Shown: positions 48,350-57,893, counted from the stretch's first letter. The stretch is 64,000 bases of DNA from Billgrantia desiderata (GCA_011742915.1 JAAQTN010000015.1:1-64000), one strand, 5' to 3'. Translations and numbers: made by a program. Notes: generated by a model not told the origin, from the sequence alone.

Positions 48350-49546
48350 ATGGCCGACCAGAGCAGCGATCAGGAGAAGACCGAAGAGGCCACGCCTCGA
48401 CGCCTCGAGAAGGCGCGCGAGGAAGGCCAGGTCGCCCGCTCCCGAGAGCTGACCACCTTCATGTTGCTGTTGGGTGGTGTGGTCGGCATGTGGTCGATGG
48501 GGGCGCTGCTCTACGATCAGCTCGGGTTGGTCATGGAGCAGGCCTTTCTGTTCGAGCGGCGTCAGGCCTTCGAGACCGGCCCCATGCTGAGCAATGTGCT
48601 CGATCTGGGAACGCGCACACTGCTGACCATGCTGCCGCTGTTTCTGTTGCTGACCCTGGTGGCCCTGGTCGCGCCGGCGCTGCTGGGTGGTTGGCTGATT
48701 TCGGCCAAGTCGCTCAAGCCGCAGATGTCGAAGCTCAACCCCTTCAAGGGTCTGAAGCGCATGTTCGGCACCCAGGCGCTGGTCGAGCTGTTCAAGGCGG
48801 TGGCCAAGTCGACGCTGATAGGCGGGGTAGGCATGGCCTACCTCTACTTCAACCGCGGCGAATACCTGTCGTTGATGGACCAGCCAACCACCCAGGCATT
48901 GGCCCGAGCGTTGATGATGGCTGCCCAGGCCTGCGGACTGATGGTGCTGACCCTGCTGGTGGTGATTCTGATCGACGTGCCCTACCAGCTGTGGAGTCAC
49001 GCCAAGAAGCTGCGTATGTCCAAGGAAGAGGTCAAGCGCGAGCACAAGGAGTCGGAGGGCGACCCGCACGTCAAGGCGCGGATTCGCTCCCAGCAGCAGG
49101 CGATGGCGCGTAGCCGCATGATGAGCAAGGTACCGGAGGCCGACGTGATCATCACCAACCCTACCCATTATGCCGTGGCGTTGCAGTATGACGAGACGCG
49201 CATGGGGGCTCCCCGCGTGGTGGCCAAGGGCGCCGACATGGTGGCGGTACGTATTCGTGAGCTGGGCGCGGAAGCCGGCGTTCCGCTGCTGCAGGCACCA
49301 CCGCTGGCGCGGGCGCTGTATCATCACGTCGATCTGGACCGCGAGATTCCGCTGGATCTGTATACCGCCGTGGCGGAAGTGCTGGCCTGGGCCTTCCGTC
49401 TCAAGCACGTTACCCAAGAGGGGGGAGAGGTGCCGCCTACACCCGAAGACTTGCCCATTCCGGAGAGCCTGGCTGTGCCGGCTACCGACGCGGCCGATGG
49501 CATAACTGACCAGGGACCGTCCGTGTCCGATGGAGCGCGTCGATGA
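48350..49546 (+). CDS. flhB: Flagellar export gate protein FlhB
   Basis: FlhB is part of the flagellar type III export gate and controls the hook-to-filament switch. The 398-residue protein has four N-terminal membrane segments and the autocleavage motif NPTH at 270-273, followed by the conserved YAVAL and APRVVAKGAD block. The start MADQSSDQEKTEEATPRRL is typical. The 170-base gap after cheZ probably holds a FlhDC-controlled promoter, which I could not pinpoint. Its stop overlaps flhA (ATGA). Confidence 0.97.
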   Translation: MADQSSDQEKTEEATPRRLEKAREEGQVARSRELTTFMLLLGGVVGMWSMGALLYDQLGLVMEQAFLFERRQAFETGPMLSNVLDLGTRTLLTMLPLFLLLTLVALVAPALLGGWLISAKSLKPQMSKLNPFKGLKRMFGTQALVELFKAVAKSTLIGGVGMAYLYFNRGEYLSLMDQPTTQALARALMMAAQACGLMVLTLLVVILIDVPYQLWSHAKKLRMSKEEVKREHKESEGDPHVKARIRSQQQAMARSRMMSKVPEADVIITNPTHYAVALQYDETRMGAPRVVAKGADMVAVRIRELGAEAGVPLLQAPPLARALYHHVDLDREIPLDLYTAVAEVLAWAFRLKHVTQEGGEVPPTPEDLPIPESLAVPATDAADGITDQGPSVSDGARR

Positions 49547-51624
49547 AATCCCTGAGCCATATTATCGGGCGTCGTGACTGGCTGGGCGACGTGCGCATGA
49601 AGCTGCTGGCCGGTCCGATCCTGATCATCATGATCCTCGGCATGATGATCGTGCCGTTGCCACCCTTCGCGCTCGACCTGCTGTTCACCTTCAATATTGC
49701 GCTGGCGGTGATGGTGCTGCTGGTCAGCATGTTCACCCAGAAGCCGCTCGATTTTGCCGCTTTCCCGGCGGTACTGCTGTTCACCACGCTGCTGCGGCTG
49801 TCACTCAACGTGGCTTCGACCCGGGTCATCCTGATGGAAGGCCACCAGGGCGGTGATTCCGCGGGCAAGGTGATCGAGGCCTTCGGGCAGTTTCTCATCG
49901 GCGGCAACTTCGCCGTGGGCCTGGTGGTGTTCCTGATTCTCGTCATCATCAACTTCATGGTCATCACCAAGGGCGCGGGGCGTATCGCCGAGGTCGGCGC
50001 GCGTTTCATGCTCGATGCCATGCCCGGCAAACAGATGGCCATCGACGCCGACCTCAACGCAGGCCTGATCGGCGAAGAAGACGCACGCAAACGGCGTGCC
50101 GAAGTGGCCCAGGAGGCCGATTTCTACGGCTCAATGGACGGTGCCAGCAAGTTCGTGCGTGGCGATGCCATGGCCGGCCTGGTGATCATGGTGGTCAACA
50201 TCATCGGCGGGCTGCTGATCGGCATGCTGCAGCACGGCATGGGTTTCGGCGATGCCGCCAAGACCTACACCCTGATGACTATCGGCGACGGCCTGGTGGC
50301 CCAGATTCCCGCCCTGATCATTTCCACCGCTGCCGGTGTGACCGTGTCTCGCGTGAACACCGAACAGGACGTCGGCCAGCAGATGATCAGCCAGCTGTTC
50401 GTCAACCCCCAGGTCATGGTGCTGGCGGCGCTGGTCATGGGTCTGCTTGGCCTGGTGCCCGGCATGCCCAACCTGGTGTTCCTGATCTTCACCGGCCTGC
50501 TGGCCGGCCTGGCCTGGATGCTGACGCGCCAGAAGGAGCAGCAACTGGTGGAGCAAGAGCTGAATACCGAGCCACCACCCCCGCCCGAGGCACCCGAGGC
50601 CAGTTGGGACGACGTGCAACTGGTCGACACCCTGGGGCTGGAGGTCGGTCATCGCCTGATTCCGCTGGTGGATCAGCGTCAGGACGGCGAGCTGCTGGGC
50701 CGCATCAAGAGCGTGCGCAAGAAATTCGCCCAGGAGGTCGGGTTCCTGCCCGCCGTGGTGCACATACGCGACAACCTGGAGCTGGGTGCCAACACTTACG
50801 TGATCACCCTGAAGGGAGCCGAGATCGGCCGCGCCGAAGCCTTCCCGGGACAGTGGCTCGCCATCGACCCCGGTCAGGTCACCGGCCAGCTGCAGGGCAC
50901 GCCGACCGCCGACCCGGCATTCGGTCTGCCGGCGATCTGGATCGACGCGGGTCAGCGCGAGCATGCCCAGGTGTATGGCTATACCGTGGTCGATGCCGGC
51001 ACGGTGATCGCTACCCATCTCAACCACTTGCTGCACCGTCATGCGCCCGAGATGCTCGGCCGCCAGGAGGTGCAGAAGCTGCTCGACAAGCTGGGCGAGG
51101 AGCAGAAGTCTCTGGTCGAGGATGTCGTGCCCAAGGCCGTCAACCTGACGGCGCTGCAACGTATCCTGCAGAATCTGCTGGAAGAGGATGTCTCCATTCG
51201 CGACATGCGTACCATACTGGATACGTTGGCCGAGTACGCCCCGCACCAGCAGGACATCAACGAGCTGACGGCGCTGGTACGCATTGCCCTCGGGCGGGCA
51301 ATTACTCAGCAGTGGTATCCAGGGCGCGATACGCTGAACGTGATCGGCCTGGATGCCCAGCTCGAGCAGGTACTGATGCAGGCCATGAACGGCAACGGAT
51401 CGCTCGAGCCTGGGCTGGCGGAAACGCTGATGAGTCAGGCCGAACAAGCCGTCGAGCGGCATGAGGCCAGCGGAGAGCCGCCGGTACTGGTGGTTCAGCA
51501 CAGCCTGAGACCGTTGCTGGCCAGGTTCCTGCGTCGGCGCATGCGCCATCTGGTGGTCATGTCGCAGGCGGAGATACCCGATGATCGGACACTGCGCGTC
51601 ACGACGCTGGTGGGAGGTCGATAA
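49543..51624 (+). CDS. flhA: Flagellar export protein FlhA
   Basis: FlhA is the ring-forming export gate component that docks chaperone-substrate complexes. The 693-residue protein has about eight N-terminal membrane segments, the FHIPEP-type loop (LLRLSLNVASTRVIL, GGNFAVGLVVFLILVIINFMVITKGA in two blocks, GRIAEVGARFMLDAMPGKQMAID in part), a linker of prolines (EPPPPPEAPEA) and a C-terminal cytoplasmic domain ending in MRHLVVMSQAEIPDD. It is co-translated with flhB and lies three bases ahead of flhF. Confidence 0.97.
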   Translation: MKSLSHIIGRRDWLGDVRMKLLAGPILIIMILGMMIVPLPPFALDLLFTFNIALAVMVLLVSMFTQKPLDFAAFPAVLLFTTLLRLSLNVASTRVILMEGHQGGDSAGKVIEAFGQFLIGGNFAVGLVVFLILVIINFMVITKGAGRIAEVGARFMLDAMPGKQMAIDADLNAGLIGEEDARKRRAEVAQEADFYGSMDGASKFVRGDAMAGLVIMVVNIIGGLLIGMLQHGMGFGDAAKTYTLMTIGDGLVAQIPALIISTAAGVTVSRVNTEQDVGQQMISQLFVNPQVMVLAALVMGLLGLVPGMPNLVFLIFTGLLAGLAWMLTRQKEQQLVEQELNTEPPPPPEAPEASWDDVQLVDTLGLEVGHRLIPLVDQRQDGELLGRIKSVRKKFAQEVGFLPAVVHIRDNLELGANTYVITLKGAEIGRAEAFPGQWLAIDPGQVTGQLQGTPTADPAFGLPAIWIDAGQREHAQVYGYTVVDAGTVIATHLNHLLHRHAPEMLGRQEVQKLLDKLGEEQKSLVEDVVPKAVNLTALQRILQNLLEEDVSIRDMRTILDTLAEYAPHQQDINELTALVRIALGRAITQQWYPGRDTLNVIGLDAQLEQVLMQAMNGNGSLEPGLAETLMSQAEQAVERHEASGEPPVLVVQHSLRPLLARFLRRRMRHLVVMSQAEIPDDRTLRVTTLVGGR

Positions 51625-51627
51625 GCG

Positions 51628-53850
51628 ATGAGTGTGATGCGGTTCCTGGGAGCCAACAGTCGCGAAGCCATGCGCCAGGTGCGTGCCGCACTTGGTGACG
51701 AAGCGCTGATTCTGGCCAATCGACATACCGAACAGGGGGTCGAGATTCTGGCGATGGCCGAGTCGGCTACGCCGACGCCCAGCGAGGCGATTCGCCAAAA
51801 GCAGCCCGAGCCCGAGGCTCCCGCTGGGCAAGCGATGCCGACCGGCGCAGACCCGGCCCAGGCTCAGGTACAGGCTTTCGAGGCCATGAGTGCCAGGTTG
51901 CTCGAGGAGATGCGTGACATGCGCGCTCTGCTGGCGCGCGAGAGAAGCCGACCGGAGACGGGCGGCGCAGCCGGCGAGCAGTTCGTGCGGGCAATGCTCG
52001 AAGCGGGTTTCAGCCCGGCGCTGGCCGAAGAGGTCGTCGCGTCGTTGCCGGAAGAGCTGGCTGGTGTCGAAGCGCTGGACGAGCGTGCCATGGCTTGGCT
52101 CTTACGTCAGCTGTCCAAGCGACTCGAAGGCCTGGACGACGAAGCCGCCTTCATGGATCGCGCCGGCATCGTGGCGCTGATCGGTCCTACCGGCGTAGGC
52201 AAGACCACCACCACGGCCAAGCTGACGGCACGCTATGTCATGCGCCACGGCACCCGGCCGGTGGCTCTGGTGACCACCGACAGCTTCCGTATCGGAGCCC
52301 ATGAGCAGTTGCGTATCTATTCGCGGCTGCTCGACGTTCCCATGTACGCCCTCAACGCCGACCAGCCGGTGTCGGATCTGCTCGAGCGGATGAAGGGCAA
52401 GTCCTGCGTCATCATCGACACGGTGGGTATGAGCCAGCGCGATCAGCGTGTGATCGAACAGATCGGTCACCTGCGCGGCGGCAACACCTCGGTGCGGCTG
52501 GTGCTGCTGCTCAACGCTGCCAGTAATCCGGAGACCCTGGAAGAGGTGGTGGTGCGCTATCGTCAGGCGGCCCAGGCGGCCGGTGGCGAGCTCAATGACT
52601 GCATCATCACCAAGCTGGACGAGGCGGGCAGACTGGCCCCGGTACTGGACATCGTCATGCGCCACGGGCTGCGACTGCTGTTCGTCTCTCACGGCCAGCG
52701 GGTGCCGGAGGACATGGCCCTGGCCGAGCCCGTCTCGCTCATCGAGCAGTGTCTGGCCAATCGTGTGCCCCTGGCTCGTTCCACCACCTCGCCGACGGCC
52801 GCAGACATCTCCTCGCGCGGTGCCGGCAATCTGCTGGGGCAGGGGCGCCGCCTGGCAACGGTGCTGCAGGCGTTGCGCCAGCGCTTACCGGCCTTCGACG
52901 GGCTGGAAGCCGTATGGAATCTGCTGGGTCTGCCGGCTTCCGTGCAGCAGCAGCGTCTCGATGCGCTACTGGCAGATCATCCCCGAGCCGGCCAGGCTCA
53001 CGGCATGCTGTGGAGCGAGCGGCGACGCGTTCCTGGCGAGCACTGGGCGATGCCCGACGTGGCACTGAATGCACAAGGAACCTGGCTGGCGCTGCCGCTG
53101 TTGCAGCATCGCCAGGTGGCGGGCCAACAGGCCCGTCTCGAAGGCGCGTTGCAGCACCACGTTGCCGGTGTGCATCTGATGAATGGGCTACCCGATGCCG
53201 AGGCCGGCGACTGGCTGGAGCGTCAGGGCCTGTCCTGGTGCAGCCAGGTTCGGAGCAGCTTGCGGGTCGCCCATGCGGGCGAGCGTTACAGCTTGGCTGC
53301 GCTGGAGTCGATGGCCGAGCCCACCGGTCAGGTTCGCTGCCGTTTCCGCGGCGCGCCTGCACGCCTCATGCTCGCGACGCTGCCGGTAGAGGTGAGCTTC
53401 AAGGGCAGCCGCCGTGAACGGTCGGGCTTCGACGCGCAGGCCTGGTTTGGTGAGGTTCGCGATGCAGAGAGCGGCAAGGCCTTGGCCAGACGCTATTGGA
53501 TCGTACCCGCCGGGCTGAGCCGCGACCCCGAACCGCTGCTGCTTGCGCTGCTGCAAGCCGATGTGCTGCCGCAACTCGCACGCCGCGCCTGGCAGCGTCT
53601 CGAGCCGACCGAGGCTGGCGACCTGCGTGCCGATGTCCGCTTGCTCATGGCCAGCGGTCTGGCCACGGTGGCAGCCCACCTCGACCTTGCCGAAGACGAA
53701 GCCGCCATGGATCTCAGAGCCGAGCTGCTGGGTCTTGGCGGTGGGCGTCGCCGACGCCGAGACGTGGCGCTGCTCGAGTCTCTGCTACAACTTTTCCTGG
53801 TGCGCGATGCCATTCGCCACCTTGGCCTCGGTGAACGGGAGACAGGCTAG
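51628..53850 (+). CDS. flhF: FlhF flagellar SRP-like GTPase with a long C-terminal extension
   Basis: FlhF is an SRP-family GTPase that places or numbers flagella. The N-terminus (MRFLGANSREAMRQVRAALGDEALILANR, in part) and the NG domain are typical: Walker A GPTGVGKT at 186-193, TTDSFRIGAHEQL, DTVGMSQRD and TKLDEAGRL. Similarity to FlhF ends near residue 385-390 (VPEDMALAEPVSLIEQCL). A further 350 residues follow, far longer than the 380-500 usual for the family, with no recognised domain and no membrane segment. flhF with flhDC and no classical flhG in the window is unusual. Confidence 0.93.
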   Translation: MSVMRFLGANSREAMRQVRAALGDEALILANRHTEQGVEILAMAESATPTPSEAIRQKQPEPEAPAGQAMPTGADPAQAQVQAFEAMSARLLEEMRDMRALLARERSRPETGGAAGEQFVRAMLEAGFSPALAEEVVASLPEELAGVEALDERAMAWLLRQLSKRLEGLDDEAAFMDRAGIVALIGPTGVGKTTTTAKLTARYVMRHGTRPVALVTTDSFRIGAHEQLRIYSRLLDVPMYALNADQPVSDLLERMKGKSCVIIDTVGMSQRDQRVIEQIGHLRGGNTSVRLVLLLNAASNPETLEEVVVRYRQAAQAAGGELNDCIITKLDEAGRLAPVLDIVMRHGLRLLFVSHGQRVPEDMALAEPVSLIEQCLANRVPLARSTTSPTAADISSRGAGNLLGQGRRLATVLQALRQRLPAFDGLEAVWNLLGLPASVQQQRLDALLADHPRAGQAHGMLWSERRRVPGEHWAMPDVALNAQGTWLALPLLQHRQVAGQQARLEGALQHHVAGVHLMNGLPDAEAGDWLERQGLSWCSQVRSSLRVAHAGERYSLAALESMAEPTGQVRCRFRGAPARLMLATLPVEVSFKGSRRERSGFDAQAWFGEVRDAESGKALARRYWIVPAGLSRDPEPLLLALLQADVLPQLARRAWQRLEPTEAGDLRADVRLLMASGLATVAAHLDLAEDEAAMDLRAELLGLGGGRRRRRDVALLESLLQLFLVRDAIRHLGLGERETG

Positions 53851-54435
53851 ATGGGATGGGACCAGGCCGCAGGCTTGCGCCAATGGGCAAATGGAACGAC
53901 GCAGGATGAGTGCCCGACACACGTGGCCGAGATGCTGGTCGAGCTGGCCACGGGAAACAAGTCGGAGAATACCCGGCCCAAGCGGGCCAGCGCCCAGCCT
54001 GCCGCTGCCAAGGCAGCGCCTGTGCCGCCGCGGTCAGCGGGCAGTGCGCGGGAGCGGACGCTGATGGTGCTGGGGTTGCCGGGCACTGCCGAGCGACACA
54101 CCGCACGGGTCAGCGAATTGCTCGAGAGCTGGGCCCAGGAGGGACGGAGCTGGGTGGGCGATCCCGGTACCTGGCGTATCGTGGCGCTACCGATTGCCAG
54201 CCCGCACCTGTCGCTGCTGGCAGCACAGCAATCTCAATGGGCACTGTGGATAGACGACGACCTGGAGGCGTTCCGCCGCGGCTATCGCATGCTCAAGCAG
54301 ATCGCCGAGCAGGGTGGGCCGCGACGCTTGATTGCCGTGCATCCGCCGGGCGTGGGGCGGCAGGGGCTGCTGAGCAATCTCCAGTACGTTGCGCAAGCGT
54401 ATTTCGATATCGAACTGTTGGTATTGGCGAGATGA
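53851..54435 (+). CDS. Uncharacterised protein in the flhG position, possibly a degenerate MinD-like protein
   Basis: The 194-residue frame starts at an ATG immediately after the flhF stop, which is where flhG/fleN (MinD-like ATPase) usually lies. The deviant Walker A motif (KGGVGKT) is absent. The C-terminal half (ALWIDDDLEAFRRGYRML, RRLIAVHPPG, then NLQYVAQAYFDIELLVLAR, in part) recalls the late part of a MinD/FlhG fold. The N-terminal 70 residues are low-complexity and Ala/Pro-rich. Its stop overlaps flhE (ATGA), so it belongs to the flhBAF operon. It may be a relic or a repurposed number regulator; the relation is inferred. Confidence 0.6.
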   Translation: MGWDQAAGLRQWANGTTQDECPTHVAEMLVELATGNKSENTRPKRASAQPAAAKAAPVPPRSAGSARERTLMVLGLPGTAERHTARVSELLESWAQEGRSWVGDPGTWRIVALPIASPHLSLLAAQQSQWALWIDDDLEAFRRGYRMLKQIAEQGGPRRLIAVHPPGVGRQGLLSNLQYVAQAYFDIELLVLAR

Positions 54436-54848
54436 AACCGTTCAGCCTGCGGCAACTCTGTTTTCTGACTCTTGGCGGGCTGTGGGCGGGCCTGGCTCAG
54501 GCGGCCGGCAGTTGGGTGGCCACGGCTCCTGCGGTGCAGGTCGTCATGGCCGAGCGACCCGCCATGTCCGCTGCCTTGTTGCCGCCATCTCCCGAACTGG
54601 CACGTGGGCAGGTGATGGGCCGCGTGGTCTGGCAGTTTGAGTCGCCCGCCGGCAGGGAGGTGAATGCCTGGCTCTGCCACCCGGGGGACTGCATTCGCCT
54701 GCCCGGGCCGCGAGGGCAGACCGAGGCCCTGGCCGGGGTGCCGGCCGATACACCACTCAACTTTCAGTTTTCCCTACAGGAGCGTGGGCAGCGTGCCGCA
54801 ACCCTGCAGGGGCTGCAAGTGATCGTGAATCACGACGACCTGCAGTGA
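54432..54848 (+). CDS. flhE: Flagellar protein FlhE
   Basis: FlhE is a periplasmic protein encoded after flhA in E. coli and Salmonella that affects proton leakage through the export gate. The 138-residue protein has a signal peptide (MKPFSLRQLCFLTLGGLWAG, cleavage near AQAAG). Two cysteines in WLCHPGDCIRLPG match FlhE LCSGSRCISLDG, and QVIVN near the C-terminus matches the family end. It overlaps the preceding gene by four bases. Confidence 0.82.
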   Translation: MKPFSLRQLCFLTLGGLWAGLAQAAGSWVATAPAVQVVMAERPAMSAALLPPSPELARGQVMGRVVWQFESPAGREVNAWLCHPGDCIRLPGPRGQTEALAGVPADTPLNFQFSLQERGQRAATLQGLQVIVNHDDLQ

Positions 54849-54911
54849 TTCTGACCCGTCGAGCGCCGATCGGCATCGCTCGAGGGAACCGTCAGCCGCG
54901 AGAGCAAGAGC

Positions 54912-55619
54912 ATGTACACAGCACGAGGCAAGATCGAACAGGCAGACCTGCTGGAGGAGTACCTGCCGCTGGTGAGGCGCCAGGCGCTGTCCATGCAGGT
55001 TCGACTGCCGGCAAGTATCGAGCTCGATGATCTGATCCAGGCCGGCACCGTGGGGTTGCTCGAGGCGATGGGTCGCTTCGATGCCACTCAGGGGGCGAGT
55101 TTCGCTACCTTTGCCAGCCAGCGTATCCGTGGCGCCATGCTGGACGAGCTGCGCAGCCGCGACTGGCTGCCTCGCAGCGTGAGGCGTAACGCCCGGGCGG
55201 TCGATGAGGCCGTGCGCAGTCTGGAACAGAAGCTCGGCCGGGCGGCAGACGAGCTTGAAATAGCCGCCGAGCTCGACATGGAGCTCGAGGAGTATCGCCA
55301 GCTACTCAGTGATACCAACAGCGGCCATCTGCTGCCCTTCGAGGTGCTCGTCTCGGAAGGCGCCGAACCCGGCATCGAGGACGCTTCGCTCGATACGCCT
55401 TATCACATGCTCATCGACGAGGAGCGGCGTCGACAACTGGTCGATGGCATCGAGGCACTGCCCGAGCGTGAAAAGCTGCTGATGGCACTCTATTACCAGG
55501 AAGAGCTCAACCTGAAGGAGATCGGCGCTGTGCTCGGTGTCACCGAGTCGCGAGTGTGCCAGCTGCACAGCCAGGCGGTAAGCCGGTTGCGGGCACGCTT
55601 GGCGGACAGCGACGCCTAG
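54912..55619 (+). CDS. fliA: Flagellar sigma factor FliA (sigma-28)
   Basis: FliA directs late flagellar and chemotaxis genes. The 235-residue protein has region 2 (LPLVRRQALSMQVRLPASI, FATFASQRIRGAMLDELR) and region 4 (LPEREKLLMALYYQEELNLKEIG, in part; VTESRVCQLHSQAVSRLR). Its length fits E. coli FliA (239). It closes the flhB-flhA-flhF-flhE operon. Seven matching promoter sites in the window are likely targets. Confidence 0.97.
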   Translation: MYTARGKIEQADLLEEYLPLVRRQALSMQVRLPASIELDDLIQAGTVGLLEAMGRFDATQGASFATFASQRIRGAMLDELRSRDWLPRSVRRNARAVDEAVRSLEQKLGRAADELEIAAELDMELEEYRQLLSDTNSGHLLPFEVLVSEGAEPGIEDASLDTPYHMLIDEERRRQLVDGIEALPEREKLLMALYYQEELNLKEIGAVLGVTESRVCQLHSQAVSRLRARLADSDA

Positions 55620-55674
55620 GTTTTTCCAAAGGTTTTCCCAAAGCCAACGGCGCAGGAAGGCATCTCTCGCAAGC

Positions 55675-56886
55675 CTAGAGGTTGTCCATCAGCGCCTTGG
55701 TGCTGGTCAGGGCATTCATGTAGCACCCGTGCAGCCGGTCGGCGGGCACTTCTTCGAGGGCTTCCTCGACCTGGCGTTCGTGGTTCTCGCACAGCACCAG
55801 CACGGCGCCGAGAGGTCCGCTGCGATACTTCAATGCATTGATGATCGATTCACCCAGGGGCAGGTGGTCGAGCAAGGTATTGCGATCCTCTTCGAGCAGG
55901 GCATCCATCATCGAGAACAGTCCGGTGGTGAAGGCATCCTCGGGATCGAGAGCGGGGAAGGGGGCCGCCAGATAGCGGCACATGAAGGCGCGGATCAGCG
56001 CCATGCGCAGCACGATGCGGGACGAGGGCTGCAGGCTTGCCAGGGTCAGGGTCAGAATCAGCCGGCGCAGTTCGATCAACCCCAGGATCTGTACCGCGCG
56101 ATGCAGATCGACCGCCTTGCCGCCACGGTTGAAATAGGAGGAGTTGGCGCGGCGCAGAATCGCCACATGCAGATGGGGCACCTGCACCACCAGCTCGTGC
56201 AGCCGGTTGAGGTCACTGCTGTCTTCCTCGTAGAGCGCGCGAATCAGGCGAATCTGGGCGGCACGGTTGCCGTGGCGTCCTCGGGACGGCGAGGCAATGA
56301 AGCTGGGGCGTGCCAGATAGTCGCCGTCGTAGTAATCGCAGCCCATCATCTGGTACCGCTCCAGGGCTGCGCGGCTGTCGAGATTTTCGACCAGCAGCTT
56401 GATATTGCGAGCCGGGAGCTTTTCCAGCGTCTTTTCATCCAGTTCGTTGGGTGAGGTCAGCTGTATGATGTCACAGTGGCCGAGCAGCGCCTCGGGATCC
56501 TGCTTGAACAATCGAGAAGGCACGATGACCCGGTAGCCTCGCTCGCGAATGTCGTCCAGACGCCCGAGCAGCTCGTTATCCAGCGTACGGGCCTCGGCAA
56601 CGCCAAGCGCCAGCCGCGGTGCCGGGGTGGGCAGCAGTTCGGGGCGATCGAGCCATTCCAGGGGTAGGTCGACGAACAGCGTCCTGTCGCCCAACAGTCC
56701 GGCATCGCCAAGCTCGTAGACGGCGCTGGCCAGAGCCCGGGCGGTAGCGGACATGAGATCCTCGACTTCATCCTCGGCGTCGCTGCGCCGGGTGTAGACG
56801 AGACGATCCGCCACGTGATGGTGGCTGGCATCGTGAACCGGATGGAGAGCGATGGTGAAAGGCTCTGGACCCCTTTGCTCGGGCAT
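55675..56886 (-). CDS. HDOD-domain protein with a degenerate EAL domain
   Basis: The ATG at 56886 follows GGGAG at nine bases and gives 403 residues; the longer frame to 57138 overlaps the upstream EAL gene. The C-terminal half is an HDOD domain: IRLIRALYEEDSSDLNRLHELV, HLHVAILRRANSS and AVQILGLIELRRLILTLTLA (separate blocks). The N-terminal half resembles the EAL part of YuxH-type proteins, but the EAL motif and catalytic acidic residues are not seen, so it should bind rather than cleave c-di-GMP. It lies convergent with fliA and 100 bases downstream of an EAL gene, probably in the same FliA-driven operon. Confidence 0.85.
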   Translation of the reverse strand: MPEQRGPEPFTIALHPVHDASHHHVADRLVYTRRSDAEDEVEDLMSATARALASAVYELGDAGLLGDRTLFVDLPLEWLDRPELLPTPAPRLALGVAEARTLDNELLGRLDDIRERGYRVIVPSRLFKQDPEALLGHCDIIQLTSPNELDEKTLEKLPARNIKLLVENLDSRAALERYQMMGCDYYDGDYLARPSFIASPSRGRHGNRAAQIRLIRALYEEDSSDLNRLHELVVQVPHLHVAILRRANSSYFNRGGKAVDLHRAVQILGLIELRRLILTLTLASLQPSSRIVLRMALIRAFMCRYLAAPFPALDPEDAFTTGLFSMMDALLEEDRNTLLDHLPLGESIINALKYRSGPLGAVLVLCENHERQVEEALEEVPADRLHGCYMNALTSTKALMDNL

Positions 56887-56986
56887 GTGGCTTGGCTCCC
56901 TGCTGAGTGCTGCAACACCCAGGTATGTTCTCATGTTTCCAGATATGACGGCGGCTCCGGACCTGCTTTTCCTACGCTTGCTGCTT

Positions 56987-57763
56987 CTACAATGCCTGGC
57001 GCAGCGCCGCGAGGCCCGGTTCGAGATCCGGTGCGAGGCTCTCGAGGGCGGGGCGTGCATGAAAGAAGCCCTGCTGCTTCGGAATGCCGTGACGCCCCAG
57101 CCACAGTGCCTCGTCGCGGGTCTCCACGCCCTCGGCAATCAGGTCGATACCGAGCTCCCCGGCGAGGCTGACGAGGGCTCTGAGAATCGCCTGTCGGCGA
57201 ACGTCGTCATCGCAACCCATCACCAGGGCGCGGTCTATCTTGAGCCGGTCCGGGTGCAGTATCGTCAACAGATCGAGATTGGCGAAGCCGTTGCCGAAGT
57301 CATCCAGGGCAGTGGTGAATCCCATGCTGCGATAGGCTTCGATGATGTTGCGCAAGTGCTCCTGGTCCTGCACCTTTTCGCTTTCGGTAACCTCGAACAC
57401 CAACCGCTCCGTCGGCCACCCTACCTGCTGGGAAATGGCCAGCGTCGCCTGAATGCACGCCTGGGGTTCGTAAACGGCATTGGGCAGAAAATTGATCGAC
57501 AGGCTCTCGCGCATGCCGAGCCGGCTGGCAAGCTCGATGGCGCGGATGCGGCAGGCCTGATCGAAGCGGTAGAGCAGGCGGGGCGTCACCTTGGCCAGGA
57601 TGCTGCCTGCAGATTCGCCGGCGGGCCCTCTCACCAAAGCCTCGTAGGTGATGACCCTGGCCGAGGTCAGATCGACGATCGGTTGGAAGGCCATGGTGAA
57701 GTCGAAGGGCAGCTCGCCTTCGCAGCGCTCGCAGTGTCCCTCCTTCTCAACGCATCGATGCAT
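56987..57763 (-). CDS. Stand-alone EAL c-di-GMP phosphodiesterase
   Basis: This 258-residue protein is almost only an EAL domain. ATG 57763 has AAGGAG five bases upstream. Catalytic elements are complete: EALVRG, SINFLPNA, VTESE, DDFGNGFAN, LKIDRALV, AEGVETRDEA and QGFF. An N-terminal Cys-rich tag (CVEKEGHCERCEGE) could bind a metal or be redox-sensitive. It is divergent from motC and has its own FliA promoter. A phosphodiesterase driven by FliA would keep c-di-GMP low in motile cells. Confidence 0.92.
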   Translation of the reverse strand: MHRCVEKEGHCERCEGELPFDFTMAFQPIVDLTSARVITYEALVRGPAGESAGSILAKVTPRLLYRFDQACRIRAIELASRLGMRESLSINFLPNAVYEPQACIQATLAISQQVGWPTERLVFEVTESEKVQDQEHLRNIIEAYRSMGFTTALDDFGNGFANLDLLTILHPDRLKIDRALVMGCDDDVRRQAILRALVSLAGELGIDLIAEGVETRDEALWLGRHGIPKQQGFFHARPALESLAPDLEPGLAALRQAL

Positions 57764-57866
57764 GGCAACTCCTTCCCGAGCCTGTTCGGTATCGTCTGCG
57801 TGTTTGGGCAGTGCAGTGCACTCACCGTCTCGTCGAACCGTCACCGGTCAAGCCCACCTGCCCATC

Positions 57867-57893
57867 CTATCGGCAGTGCTGGGGAGAACTTTA
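57867..57893 (-). promoter_or_regulatory. FliA (sigma-28) promoter of the EAL gene
   Basis: On the minus strand TAAAGTTC (57886-57893), 11 bases, then GCCGATAG (57867-57874): 7/8 and 7/8. It lies about 100 bases before the EAL start and faces away from the motC promoter. Confidence 0.85.
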
